The translations under genes and the position numbers were made by a program. Under the pieces are notes generated by a model that was not told the DNA's origin, ran no database searches, and worked only from the letters and a program-made list of their open reading frames with translations. Of a DNA stretch of 64,000 bases, positions 35,260 through 47,782 are shown one piece after another. Every line of letters begins with the position of its first letter. The stretch's first letter is position 1. The stretch lies in contig PEDN01001391.1 of NCBI GenBank assembly GCA_003864495.1, forward strand, positions 1 to 64,000, in the 5' to 3' direction. The DNA comes from Nemopilema nomurai (Eukaryota; Cnidaria; Scyphozoa; Rhizostomeae; Rhizostomatidae).

Positions 35260-37577
35260 AGTGCATATGACACGAAAATTTTTATTTCACCGTCTGACTA
35301 AATCGAGTACGCTGATTACGAAAATAACCTTAAAATTTTCGAAAGACGTGTACTTTCGTAGTTACAGCTGTTTCAAAGTCGATTTTTTGCTTCAAAATCT
35401 GTCATAAGGGATTGGGTCGAGTTTGACAGGAAGTGACGTAAAGTAGTTGTGTTAGTGAAAAGTTTAGATTGCTTCCTAACAAGAAACAGTACGGCGGAAT
35501 TTTACTTGCGACCATGTAATCGTGTCGGACAGCGAATGTTAGAGCTCGATGGCTTCAGTTTTCGAAGAAAGTGAACAAGAAGAGCTTATAGGTGCTTCTG
35601 GTGGGCTTTTTTACCATACCAGAACGAACAATTCGTTTCGTCTGGGGGAAATTCGGACGCGGAGCCAGGCGAAGCTGGCACGGCAATCGAAAGAGACCAG
35701 GCAGAAGATGAGGATACGGCCTTCCCAACTGCTTGATCGACGGCGAGGAATTATTCCTCTGAATGAATGGTGAGTAGGATAAATCGTCATTGAGTTTTAA
35801 AGTTAGAAATTCCGTATTCGCTTTGCATCGTGGCTGTTTTCAGGTACCATAACCTGATAAAAGTTTTCCAAAAATGGCCTAGCCTAGGCTGATGAGTTTT
35901 GTGGGCAAAGTTAAAATATGACTTGCCAAAACGAAAACGGCTTGGGGTTGGTTTATATTTTGATTGTTATTAATTCTTAGGTGTGTGTGTGGTAAGTGTC
36001 AAACTGGGCTTCTTGTTGGTGCAAGGGAGTACCGATGCTGCCAAGGAAGTCCATGGGAAGCTTGTACTGCGGCGTATCGGAAGCTTGTTTTTGAGGGCAT
36101 CACGGACCGGGTGTACATTGAATCCAAAAATCACGCTCTTTTTGGTCAGGCTCTTCAAGTTGTACGAAGTCGCTTATCTGGCTTTCTGTTTCTACTTTTG
36201 CAGTTGAAGTGGATGCAACATCGGATAAACTTGTCGCCTCAGTAGTCGATGGTCTCTCATAAATGTTTGTTCCTTTTATGAGCTGTGGAGGATATTTCGT
36301 ACTGGTTTTTAACAAATACTTGTGAATCACGTTTACCTAACAATAAACTTTGAAATGTGAAAGCTATAAAATGAAAATAATAAAGAGAAATAATTAAATA
36401 TGTACACATGTTTTGTTTTTGTTAATCAATTTTCTCGCTTGAATTTTGCATCTGTACCCCAAAGAAAGTTTTAATTAAATATTTTAAACATTACAGGAGA
36501 TATTGAATTAGTTTGATTATGTATTGCAATTATTTTAGAAAGTTATCAAACTAACTGAAAAATTAACATCAGGGATGTTTTAATGTACAAAAATGCTGAC
36601 ATTGACATTGGTGAGGCAAGGAGTGCCTAATGTAGTAGATTGTCCAGTTACCAGGAACTTCTAGTATCTGTCAAGGCCATCAGAAGCAGGAGTCTGGAGC
36701 CCCCAATACTATATATGCCTTAAAATAGTGTACTGGCGGGGAAGCAATACAATAGGCAGACCCCCTCCCCCAGAAAATGAATTTCGTTCTGACGACACTG
36801 CCTGGTTTGTTATGAAATCTCCGACTGACCTTTATGTGAATGTTCAATTTGGATTTTCCAAATATCGTCCAAAATTTTTCTTGGATACACATAAACAGTT
36901 TGTAAAAAAACTTTCTATGAAGGGAGTTCACAACGACACTGGTACAGGAATGAAGCACTGCGCATTCACATAAAAAGTATTATGTGGGTGCCCCCGGTGT
37001 TTATGTGGCATCATCGACAACGTACTTCAGGTGTAAAACAATAGGAATTTGATAGGCAGTTATCCAAAACAATATCAAACATATTACTCACCATGAGCTT
37101 TTGACGCTTGCCAAGCTCTTCGTCTTGTTTTGGTTTGCGGACTGAAGGTACAGCATCTCATCAAAGGAATGTTTTGGTGTTTCTGGTGTCAAAAACAGGT
37201 ATCGAGAAGAACGTCAAAACTTGTGCAAAGTTAAACAATGCATCGAGCTTCTGTTGGTGCAGCAGTTTTCAGACATTGCTTGAGTAATAATAATGCAAAA
37301 AACCCCTCTGGGGGAGAACAGTTGTGCCATCACATAGTCAAACCATACAGCAGCTCAGTTCTATTTGAACGATACACAACCACTTTACGTCACAGAGGTC
37401 ATGTGACCGCCTGCCCGACCGCGTTTTTCTTATGACACATTTTGGCCAAAGTGAGTGTCAGAAAACCCCGATTTTCGAGAAAAGTACGTCGAAAATGAAA
37501 AATCGAAGTTCACCATCGTTACCAGCGATGTTTAGTTGATAGTTTAAGCAAATAAAATTTTTCGTGTCATATCCACT
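35260..37577 (+). mobile_element. TTAA-flanked DNA transposon carrying a ballast-like gene, copy 1
   Basis: The ends are inverted repeats: AGTGCATATGACACGAAAA on the left and, inverted, AGTGGATATGACACGAAAA on the right, continuing for about 30 bp. TTAA stands directly outside both ends (35,256-35,259 and 37,578-37,581). TTAA target duplication is typical of piggyBac and Kolobok superfamilies. No transposase catalytic domain is visible, so the element is probably non-autonomous. A near-identical copy lies at 60,524-62,808, indicating recent activity. The interior holds the split gene at 35,549-36,245 and a short run of G/C simple repeat near 36,760. Confidence 0.8.
35549..36245 (+). CDS. Small cysteine-rich protein resembling the P2X7 ballast (zinc-binding) domain, element copy 1
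   Basis: Exon 1 (35,549-35,769) starts at ATG with an acidic N-terminus and a basic arginine-rich linker (RQKMRIRPSQLLDRRRG). GTGAGT at 35,770 and TTCTTAG before 35,981 remove an intron, and the codon split across it completes W in NEWCVCGKC. Exon 2 then reads WCVCGKC, REYRCCQ and ACTAAYRKLVFEGITDRVYI. The order WCxCGxC, CC, C-T, YRKLV matches the cytoplasmic cysteine-rich ballast of P2X7 receptors, without any channel part. The frame can run to 36,245. Alternatively, a weak donor near 36,146 and a TTTTGCAG acceptor at 36,202 would give a short acidic tail ending at 36,262. Function within the transposon is unknown; zinc or DNA binding is inference. Confidence 0.6.
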
Positions 37578-37581
37578 TTAA

Positions 37582-40500
37582 GGGAATCGGTAAAGGTGAG
37601 ACTACCTCTTGCTTATTCGATAAAAAAAGTGTCCGATTCAAAATTATTTTTCAAATGTTTCGAATGTCTGCTTTAAAATTTAAAGAATTAGCAAAATATG
37701 TTGCTCTCCTGGAGCTTGTTAGTGTAGTAGAATAACGGCTTTACCCCGACAAAAATAATATAAAAATGAGATTATTGCATGTGAGCAGACGCGCATGTAC
37801 CCCTTTTATCAACTCTGCTCACCCATCGAGAAATGAGTATTGACAATAAAGGCATAGTTCTGAATTGAACCCTTGCGCTTAGCTACTGTGGAGCAGAGAA
37901 AACATACTCCAATCTCTGCCAAAAGTCTTGGAACACTTGCTCTAATTTACGCATCGCGCAGCGTGCTTAATCACCTCGCCCCTCAAACAATGTTGTGTAG
38001 CGCAAAAGAAAATAACTCTACAAACTCAAGTGATGAATTTACATATAGCTATGGCTTTCACCTAACGATCCAACAATGTTTTAGGGGGAAGGGGTTGCAA
38101 CCTAAAAGGAGACACAGGAATAGAACGGGGGTTGAAAAATCACTTAATGTTCAAGGTGTTCCAATTACTTTTGGCAGAGATTGTAGCTTCTTTCTTGGAG
38201 GATCTGCTGTAGACGCCTTTCTTGTGTCAACCAACATTCTTCTGCAGTCACAATGAACCAAGACTGTACCAATAGGGGATTATTCAAGTAGCTAAAGAAG
38301 AAGTTAACACTGCGTCTATTATGGACGTCTATCATAAATACATTTCGACTTAAAATGCTCCAAACTTTATTACATTTAATCACATAGTATCACCAGCACT
38401 AATTGATAAAACGTACCTTTGCAAGTCAGAAAAATCTCTTTCTTCACTGACTCGGGTCTGTGTTTTCAGTCCTTTCATCCTTACCTTCAGTAATGTAAGG
38501 CACACATTCCATTTATTGCATAATTATCTGCGCGCCATTTCAATATTCGCTTGGCCTTTTCTTTATTCCACCTTTTAATTGAACTCACTTACTAACGGTA
38601 AACATGTTTAAAAAAGTTGTACATAATGCATTTTCCTTTCAGAAGATGTACATGTTATGTAGTTTTGGCGAAAAAAAGATTTGATTCCCTGTTGTCGGTT
38701 GGCCACTATGGGGCTCGCCCATATATGGGGTTTCCAATTCCCAATTAATGGGGCTTTTTTGTCATATCTAACATAGAATAGAACATCTGTGCCAAATTAC
38801 AGATTTATATCATATTTGTCAGGATTAGAGCGTTTCAACACCCAATTCCACTACACTATGTGAGCTGTCGTCAATTCCAGTGTTCCAATCTTCCTTCATT
38901 TTCCAGCATATCTCCTACCTGCACCCGAGCATTTTAGAGTAGTAGGGTTTAGTCTTCAGTACTCGAAATCTTGAAACCTTCTGTGGAGAAAAAGTTGGTC
39001 AGAAAAGTAAAGTTGGCCACTTTTTTTCTAAACGCCACCCAACCAAAATGGTCCAGCCACATCACTGTCAAGAGACCTTCATAAATGCCATATTTGTCAA
39101 GAAGCAACGCCAGAAATCAAACGTTTCTTTGGCGGTTTTACCACCATCTTAAGGAAAGTATAGCTTGCGTGACGATGGCATTTTAATGCAATACTCGCTT
39201 TACTAGGACTAGAATGCTGTCTGCCAAACTACAGACAACTTTTCATTTATTCACATCTTTTTGGTATTTCTCGCGTACTATGTAGCAAATTATATTGTAT
39301 GTTGCATTCTGCAAACCATAATCTTCCAGAAATCTTATGCAATAATATGGACTGAAAAGACCAAAAATCTATATCGAGAACAAAAGTCTTAGCTCAAGTT
39401 TTTTTACATTTGATTGTTTTTTGCCCTTCTACTGAAATGGATATCATAGAGTGTTTGTCAAATACCTTTATTCAATAATTGCTTTTATTCAATCAAAATT
39501 TCCGCACACTCAGGAAAGAGAAGCGGTTAATGCTTTGAAAAAGTTGCGGTTGCTGCCTTTTCGGTATATCAGTACTGGAAGGAAAAGTGAACCCTCATTG
39601 ATGGTAGGGAAAACAGGGGCGGATCTAAGCCTCCGCATAATTACACATGAGACAGTAATTCTTGTCACATTACATTGAATGCATTCGAGTACCAATTCTT
39701 GCTGAAACAAACCGCCACTTCAATCACTGCTTTAAAAAGGAGTGGATCGAGCAATTGGACTTTGTTTTCTGAGCCATGATAGCGGTCACCTTGATGTGAC
39801 CACCTTTCTGTAATCACATGAGACCACAGTTCCACATTTGTTTGAACAAAGCACGCCACTTGTTGGGAATCTAGAATACATCGAAATTTCATTATAAAGT
39901 CTTCATGTTGTGTATTTATATTTATCTGCAAACTAATGAACCAAAATGAATAGGTTACACGATTCCTAGCGTATCTGAGCTTTGTAATTCGGGAGAGGGA
40001 CATGTCAAACTTTAGCAGAACAATTAACGGAGCATCTATACATTGATTCTTGTCTGGACCAAAAAGACAGATTTACGGCTCCTTTGGTGAAGCATATTTT
40101 TCAGTTAAGAAGCTAAAAATGATGTGACAGCGAAGTTAAAAGTAATGTATTTTCTTCCAAAAGGGTAAGGAAAGCAGGAATTTACAGATCATTCTGCGAT
40201 TGGCAAAATAAACTTCACGAAAAGATGGCCAAATCTTCTTTGTATTGTTGTTCACAAAGGAATAAGATACTTTAGCCCACACTTAGCTGAAGTCCCTTGT
40301 AGCCCCATAGTCCATGGTAGCCCTTATCAAATGGGAAAAGCGAGAGACTTTAGTGGATAATCGTTTGGGCACGGAATTCAAATTAAGCTCAAGAATAGAA
40401 AGTTCAGAGAAATACCTCGTTTTCTATTCCATTACGTTTTCACCGAAACTAAATTTCTAAGTCCTGTTAAATCATTAATTAAAGATAGAGATGTTGCTTG

Positions 40501-42756
40501 TTAGAATTGGCTGGCTGTGATAACGACCACTCAGAGCAAATATAAATTTGTGTCTAATTAAGCATTCGTCAGTCATCCTTTTAACTGAAAGTCTCACAAT
40601 ACGAGAAACGAGATGGTTTTTCTGTTAGGTAATGCAAGATGGTTTTTCAAGAAAAGTATTGAAGTCTTTTGACTTGAAGCGTAGGCATACTTGAAGCGTG
40701 GAACTTTCCTCTGACAGAATCATAATGCATATCACAAGAATCTACTAAATGTTTCTTAACCATAATTATAAATGGAGTACAACGGATATTTATCTGACGA
40801 GAGCTTGTTGCATTGAAAAGAGTTGATAAAAGGCCAGTTGAAAGAAAGTCTAGTTATCGCATTTTATGAAAATAATTCACAAAGCTATAGGCATATTTCA
40901 ATAGAAGAGCAAGTACAGGTAGCATTCTTACATCAGCAATGAAGCCTAGGTTGATGGTACAATAAATTTCAGTTAACTCTTACTGTATAAAAGATAGTTC
41001 TCACTATGATTTCAAGGTGACTGCCACACTTAACGTTAATTGGAATGACTCATCGATCATCAGGTTCCCGTCGCAGAGGCCATCAAGTTCTCCTCGCAGA
41101 TATTTGGCTTAACTAAAAGCATATTTCGCTACCTTTTTATCAAGACGATGGAATGGTACATTCGTAAAATGCGTTCTAGTCACAATTTTCGCCGTAAGCA
41201 CTATGACACCAAGGGGATAGAATGAGTACAAAGCAGCAATTCTTACTTTTTGGTTGCAACCAGGATGAGGTATGCACATTGGTAGAGGGTTGTAATTTGA
41301 TTCATGTACATTGGTCGTGTTTTGCTTCGTTTAATGAACAGAATTTCTCATTTTTGTCTCTTGTCTTTCGTTGGCTAATTTTCACAGGCTGTTTTCCGTT
41401 CACAACCATGTGAGGAACATTTTCTAGAATTAAAACAAATTGGTTAGAAAAAACACTAGTTGAGTTTTATCATGATGGAAAGAAAAATTTACAGATAGAC
41501 TAAGCCATCGAAAGATAGTATGAAGCTCTTCGTGTTTCTACACATTTCCCTGCGAAAATGATACCAAATAAACTACAAATACCAGATTTTGAAACTTGAA
41601 AGTGTTTGTGGGGACTTAAGAATTCAAAATATAAATGATCTACAAATTGGTGACATTCATATCTTGAAAATGTAATCAAATCAGAGATTGATCGTGAAGT
41701 TTTGAAGATTGAAAAAACCACTAGTTGCTGACTACATCAAAATTCTAGTTTCATAAATTGCTTTAACATACAACCCTGTGCAATTAAATTCTTTTTGGCT
41801 AATCCTGTAAGTTACAACTTCTAAAAGCTCGATTTCCTTTTTGCAAGCTCAATATCTGCAAACTTTGCACATTGCATGCGTCCCTGTTGCCGTTCACATT
41901 TTATACTGCTCCTCGTACGCAACATCTCATCTAGGATTGTAGAATGTCTTTTTTGCCGTGTCAAAACTGCAACATAAAGAAGTGAGAAGACAGGACTTAC
42001 CTGGTACAGATAAAAAGCCTCTTTGTCTTCTTCTCCAATGGGGTCTCCCAAACCTTAGCCACAAATGCAGTCTTTCTATTTTCGTTCTTGTTGCTAGTTA
42101 TTTATTTAAATATGCTGGCCATGGTACCGTCTTTTCAAATGACCCAACCACATCTAAAGAGAAAAGAGGTGCAAAATGATTAGAGCTTTAATAAAAAGAA
42201 GAAGATCTTTCTAAGAATAAGTTGATTTTGCGAGACTTTTTACGGGGTCACGGTGTAGAAGGTTTCGTTTTGCCTTTCTGTGTTCACAACCAATGTGTAC
42301 TAATCATTGCTCCCTTGTAATGTCACTAGGTTTCACAGCTTCAGGTTGAAACTTTCGCCATCAAAACAAGACAGCATGGATCTATGTCTTTACATTTTCC
42401 GTTTCAAAAATAATGCTTTTCCTTTCAATATCCAATGTCTTTCTTTATAAATCCAAGGAAGGAGATCTCAAGTCAAAGAAATTAAACAAAGACACGGCTA
42501 AATATACAAGAATTATAGTAAAAAAGTACCAAAATCTTATCAGTACCTGGTTTAGGAAACAAATAGCTCTAAACGTCGTTGCATCACTCCCTTGGCTCCA
42601 AGCAATAAGAAAGAGTACTTTTGATTCTTTTGATTGTTCCAAAACATTGTCTGAACTGCAACCTCTTCCCACTCAACCCATTGTCTGCGAAATGACATGC
42701 TTCGTGAAACTAAGCATTGAACATTGAAAGAGGAAGGTGATTAAGGATAAAAACAG
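37582..42756. other. Long stretch without a supported gene
   Basis: AT-rich sequence with many stops in all frames. Frames of 60-130 codons (for example 37,873-38,256 plus and 42,413-42,727 plus) lack splice support, recognisable motifs or paralogues in the window. A G-rich patch with repeated ATGGGGCT-like words lies near 38,709-38,760. Ancient repeats probably fill the region. Confidence 0.5.
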
Positions 42757-45610
42757 CCTAAGGTACCTGAAAAGCGTTTATCAACGTCCAAATACCCTAA
42801 CCAAGTGAAAATGAAGACGCATGTGAAGAGTGAGGACAACTGAAAGCATGAGCTACTTGCAACTTTATCAATGATAGGGGCCTAGAAAGAATACAACGAA
42901 AAAAATTTCTTGGCTACTTACCACCTCTCTCAGGTTAGAAGAAGTTGTAAATCGTCCTGAAAAGCCTCAGCATCCCTTTCCAACAGTCGTCCTGAATCCC
43001 CAACTATGCTTAAATTGAAGAAACGTAACCCTTAGCCTCGGAAGACAGAGGGAGCATAAGGAAAATCAAACATATCAGTAACACTAGGTGTAGTCATTTC
43101 TAATCATTGGTTAATTCGTAAAAATCGCATTTCCCCATGGATATCTCGTCGAGATATGCCTATTCAATGCTGTTGCGTATGTAGCCAACAGGCTGAGGTC
43201 ATACTAGAGCGTTGAACGGGGGACTGTGATCACAAATAACACAATAACCTAAGGCACCTGAAACGACGTTTCTCATCACCCCTATGCCCTAATTCAAGGT
43301 GATGAATGGTGATGGAACACCGTCATGCGAAACAGGTAGAAAACGAACTACCTAAATTACCATTTACAATTACTTTAATCATTACTTTAATTATGACTTA
43401 ATATACCATTACGTTATTTGTAGTTGTTCCAAATTATTGGTTAAATTGCGAAGTTAGTCCCCGTGAATATCCCTAGACCTCGTTCGAGATACGCCTATTC
43501 AAAGCTGCTGCGTACAGAGCCAATGGGCTGAGGTCGTACTAGAACGTTGAACGGAGGACTGTGACCACAAATAACACAATAACCTAAGGCACCTGAAACG
43601 ACGTTTCTCATCACCCCTATGCCCCACTTCAAGGTAATGAATGGTGATGGAACACCGTCATGCGAAACAGGTAGGAAACAAACTACCTAAATTACCATTT
43701 ACCATTACTTTAATCATTACTCTAATTATGAATAAAATAACTTTTTATTTTATTTGTAGTCGTTCCAAATTATTGGTTAAACTGCAAAATTTGTCCCCGT
43801 GAATATCCCTAGACCTCGTCGAGATACGCCTATTCAATGCTCCTGCGTAGATAACCAATGGGCTATGATCATACTAAAGCGTTGAACGGGGAAATGTGAT
43901 CACAAATAACACAACAACCTAAGGCACCTGAAACGACGTTTCTCATCGCCTCTATGCCCTACTTCAAGGCGATGAATGGTGATTGAACACCGTCATGCGA
44001 AACAGGTAGGAAACAAACTACCCAAGTTACTACTTAACACTATGATACATGTAGTTGCTCCAAATTATTGGTTTATTGGTAAAAACTCTCCCACTTGGTA
44101 TCGCATAACCGTCCTACGATACCTATTCAATGTTCTTCTGTACTGACCGAGGGGCCATAGTCGGTACTAAACATTGAACCGGGGATTGTGATTACAAAAA
44201 CACAACAACCTAAGGCACCTGAAACGACGTTTCTCATCGCCCCTATGCCCCACTTCAAGGCGATGAATGGTGATGGAACACCGTCATGCGAAACAGGTAG
44301 GAAACAAACTACCCAAGCTACTACTTAACACTATGATACATGTAGTTGCTCCAAATTATTGGTTTATTGGTAAAAACTCTCCCACTTGGTATCGCATAAC
44401 CGTCCTACGATACCTATTCAATGTTCTTCTGTACTGACCGAGGGGCCATAGTCGGTACTAAACATTGAACCGGGGATTGTGATTACAAAAACACAACAAC
44501 CTAAGGCACCTGAAACGACGTTTCTCATCGCCCCTATGCCCCACTTCAAGGCGATGAATGGTGATGGAACACCGTCATGCGAAACAGGTAGGAAACAAAC
44601 TACCCAAGCTACTACTTAACACTATGATACATGTAGTTGCTCCAAATTATTGGTTTATTGGTAAAAACTCTCCCACTTGGTATCGCATAACCGTCCTACG
44701 ATACCTATTCAATGTTCTTCTGTACTGACCGAGGGGCCATAGTCGGTACTAAACATTGAACCGGGGATTGTGATTACAAAAACACAACAACCTAAGGCAC
44801 CTGAAACGACGTTTCTCATCGCCCCTATGCCCCACTTCAAGGCGATGAATGGTGATGGAACACCGTCATGCGAAACAGGTAGGAAACAAACTACCCAAGC
44901 TACTACTTAACACTATGATACATGTAGTTGCTCCAAATTATTGGTTTATTGGTAAAAACTCTCCCACTTGGTATCGCATAACCGTCCTACGATACCTATT
45001 CAATGTTCTTCTGTACTGACCGAGGAGCCATAGTCGGTACTAAACATTGAACTGGGGATTGTGATTACAAAAACACAACAACCTAAGGCACCTGAAACGA
45101 CGTTTCTCATCGCCCCTACGCCTCACTTCAAGACGATGAATGGTGATGGAACACCGTCATGCGAAACAGGTAGGAAACAAACTACTCAAACTAATACTTA
45201 TAATAAGCAAAACAACAATATAAAAAAATCAAAGCGCGCTAGTGAGCCAAACCACTCACTGCTTTTCTCCGGATGAAAATTTTTCCAAAATTATCCATTT
45301 CCGTCCCTTGGAGTCCATCCTCACCATCCGCCAACTGAACTAAAGACGGAAAAACAGGATGATTAAGTTCAATAAGTGAGATGTTATAAAGGTGAAATAT
45401 TTTCTGTATACTTATTTCCGATATACTTGTTAATGTACATCTTTAGACCTGTCGAGTTGCCTATTTACTGTGTACAGATACGACGGGCTATTGTCGGTAT
45501 TTATCACTGAACAGTGAACCATAATTACAAACAGGACAAGAACTTAGGCATCCTGAAACTGTGCTAATCATCGCCCTTTATTCTTCGGATCAATGAATAG
45601 TGTGATATTA
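42757..45610 (+). repeat. Tandem array of 291-335-bp units with a conserved core
   Basis: The word CCTAAGGCACCTGAAACGAC starts units at 43,248, 43,583, 43,918, 44,209, 44,500, 44,791 and 45,082. Spacing is 335, 335, then four intervals of 291 bp. Diverged relatives begin at 42,757 and 45,543. The last four full units are almost identical. The first units differ strongly in their linkers but keep a core of about 105 bp from CCTAAGG to GAAACAGGTAGGAAAC, plus three hairpins upstream. A conserved core with drifting linkers is unlike a plain satellite. Strand was chosen by the hairpin reading and is not certain. Confidence 0.85.
44388..44592 (+). ncRNA. Candidate structured RNA, one representative array unit
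   Basis: Four helices can be drawn within about 205 nt: GGTATCG/CGATACC; TTCAATGTT/AACATTGAA enclosing GTACTGAC/GTCGGTAC; CATCGCC/GGCGATG with a 17-nt loop; and GGTG/CACC. Arms change in step between units: CATCACC/GGTGATG in the 43,248 unit, and TTCAATGCT/AGCGTTGAA before the 43,248 and 43,918 units. This is the pattern expected of a selected RNA or DNA fold. It does not match tRNA, 5S rRNA, U-snRNAs or an obvious hammerhead core as I know them. No promoter or terminator was recognised. Transcription is unproven. Confidence 0.35.
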
Positions 45611-45743
45611 CTGGCCCTGTCAAATTATTTGTAAATAACGAAGCCTTTCTTCCAGTTTTGCAATTGCCATTAGTGAGTACTAGGGGCTTTCTCGAGTGTT
45701 TTTCGAAAGCAGGCTTTTAAATTTCGTTCTAGTTCGTTTATCT

Positions 45744-46039
45744 ACTTGTCTTTCTTTTGTCCCTTGCCCTTGATCGCCCAAATCAATTTTTTTTATTTGT
45801 AACATTTTGTTGGTAACACTCACGTTCTTTGGGGAGAACTGTTGCCTACATTTGTGTTGGTAGTACTTGTCTTTCTTTTGTCCCTTGTTGGTAGTGCTTG
45901 TCTGTCTTGTCTTTTGTCCCTGTACGTGTTGGTAGTACTTGTCTTTCTTTTGTCTCTTGCCCTTGATCGCCCAAATCAATTTTGTTTGATTTGTTACATT
46001 TTGTTGGTAACACTCACGTTCTTTGAGGAGAACTGTTGC
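45744..46039. repeat. Direct repeat of about 102 bp (45,744-45,845 and 45,937-46,039)
   Basis: Two copies begin ACTTGTCTTTCTTTTGTC and end GGAGAACTGTTGC, separated by 91 bp that holds further short copies of GTCTTTCTTTTGTCCC. The minus-strand frame across it (45,680-46,054) reads the two repeats in different frames, arguing against coding. Confidence 0.75.
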
Positions 46040-46413
46040 GTCATCGTAGGACAACGTTTATAGCTATGATTACCTTGGCAAGCAGAGGTGAAGGATAATT
46101 CTCAGGTTTAACTTCAATCAGTTTTATGGATATTCTCTGAGATGTTTCCTCTCTTTGCTAAATAACATAATCTCCCCGGTCGAGTTCTCATCATTCCACC
46201 TAATTAAATTCCCAAAATATTTCAATATGGCAATAGTGGATGCAGTTTGTATAATCGACATTCTACCCAGTATAAGCACTTTATGAAAAACTTGATGAAA
46301 AATTGCGTCTGCACTTTATGAGAGATGGCAAACAATTATCTTCATACCTGAATCAAAGTTACAAACTTGCAAGATCATTTCTTAACAAAGAACCAAACTT
46401 AACTTAGGCATAA

Positions 46414-46520
46414 TGTTAAACTGTCATATTTCATGTTAGTAGCCTCGTATTGAATAGGGGTTGGCTTGGAAGAGTGCCTAAATGCATAAACATGTGTTTC
46501 ATTATGGTGTCATCTTTTCG
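46414..46520 (+). repeat. 5' LTR of copia element
   Basis: It starts TGTTAAACTGTCAT and ends just before the primer binding site. Compared with the 3' copy it has about 20 extra bases in the middle (AGAGTGCCTAAATGC region). It is short for an LTR. Confidence 0.6.
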
Positions 46521-46531
46521 TGGTAGCAGAG
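46521..46531 (+). other. Primer binding site for initiator-Met tRNA
   Basis: TGGTAGCAGAG directly follows the 5' LTR and is complementary to the CTCTGCTACCA 3' end of metazoan initiator methionine tRNA, the usual copia primer. Confidence 0.7.
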
Positions 46532-46731
46532 GGTAGTTGTGCAAAATGAAAGTTAGCAAAGCGTTTATAGATGGAAGAAAGTATATGTTTTTAAATGAGA
46601 ACTGTTACACATTACAGAAAGTCGGCGGAACGGCGGATTATCAGAGTTGGATTTAGGGCTAGAGAGTTTCAAAATGGCGGCAGCTTTAAAACACCGCCGG
46701 TGTTGGATATTGATAATAAACTTACAGTAGA

Positions 46732-47525
46732 TGGACTGAAGAGAAAAATGCCTGGAAGGAGCTAACAGATCTTACAGAGAATAAACAAGGCTTGGCAGTT
46801 GCATTATTTTTGCCTGAGAATGATGGAAGTGGGATAAGAGATAAAGTGTTTAGTGTTGTGACGATTGATGATTTGAAAGTCGCAGATGGCAATACCAAAC
46901 TAATCACTTACATGGATCAAATATTTAAGAAGGATGAATTATCTGATGCATATGAAACATTCTTTCACTTTGACCGATTCGGCCGAAAGGCTGACATGTT
47001 GATGGATGTTTATGTAATGGATTTTGAAAAGCTTTAGAATAGAACAAACAAATTCAAATGGAGATTCCTGAAGCAGTTCGTGCATTCAGGCTTCTAGAGG
47101 GAGCAGAATTAGACCAGAAAGCCAGTCAGTTGGTTTTTACAGGAGTGGATTATAAACAGACAGCCGATTTATTAAAACAGATGGGCAGTGCTTTAAGGTT
47201 TTTTGGAAAACAATCTCTGGCCAAGGAGACCATATCTCATAGTGCTATTAAGGTTGAGCCGGCATATGTTACTGAAAGTTATCAAGAAACAGATCAAAAC
47301 CAGGAAGACTTATTCACAAAAGGTTACTCACAAAGTGGCTTTAATTGGGCAAGGAAGCGGAGCTTTCATCCTCAGAATATACAGCAAAGTGCCTATCGTC
47401 GAAGTACTGGCATTCCAGGTAAAGGAAAGGGGAGGTCGGCTGCTGGCTATGATGAATTAAGGACCAACGAGTTAACCCCATTGGACCAGATGGATATCCT
47501 CTACGATGTAGGAGTTGTCGGTTAA
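46732..47525 (+). pseudogene. gag: copia Gag remnant
   Basis: Two frames (46,792-47,036 and 47,058-47,525) give typical copia Gag text: WKELTDLTENKQGLAVALF near 46,750, a DDLKVADGNTKLITYMDQIF helix, then LLKQMGSALRFFGKQSL. A basic RKRSFHPQ tail leads into the zinc knuckle. A stop at 47,035 and a frameshift near 47,500 break it. An ATG at 46,546 is followed by an early stop. Confidence 0.75.
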
Positions 47526-47722
47526 TAAGACACTTGAAGAAGGACTGTCCAAATTCATATGAAACTAAAGCGAGAAAAGCAGCTTTTGAGGAGGCAGTTT
47601 TGTTTACTGGAAATCAAGAAGTGCAAGTTTTAGTGGCAGAGTGCATGTATTCGGCAGTTCTTGATAGTGCATGTAGTTCTACTGTTGCGGGTGAAGAATG
47701 GCTATTTGGACTCACTGAGTGA
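47497..47722 (+). pseudogene. pol: copia zinc knuckle and protease remnant
   Basis: The +1 frame reads CRSCRLIRHLKKDC, a CX2CX4HX4C zinc knuckle, then AVLDSACSSTVAG. The latter resembles the copia aspartic protease active site, with DSA where DSG is usual. It ends at a stop near 47,722, before the second half of the protease domain. Confidence 0.75.
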
Positions 47723-47782
47723 TGATAAAGTGTCACAGGTTGCCCAGCAGAACAGCAACAGAACTTTCAGATTTGGAGGTGG

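Noticed and set aside
36100..36330. 76-codon minus frame in the TTAA element (also 61,364-61,594)
   Set aside because: It overlaps the splice-supported ballast-like exon on the plus strand and has no recognised motif. A minus-strand gene cannot be excluded.
43248..45220. Array as 5S rRNA, snRNA, tRNA or hammerhead retrozyme
   Set aside because: No 5S or snRNA signature, no paired A and B boxes in order, and no CTGANGA...GAAA core with stems on either strand. Left as unknown structured repeat.
45680..46054. 124-codon minus frame with repeated peptides
   Set aside because: The two 102-bp DNA repeats are read in different frames, so the repeat is at DNA level and not coding.
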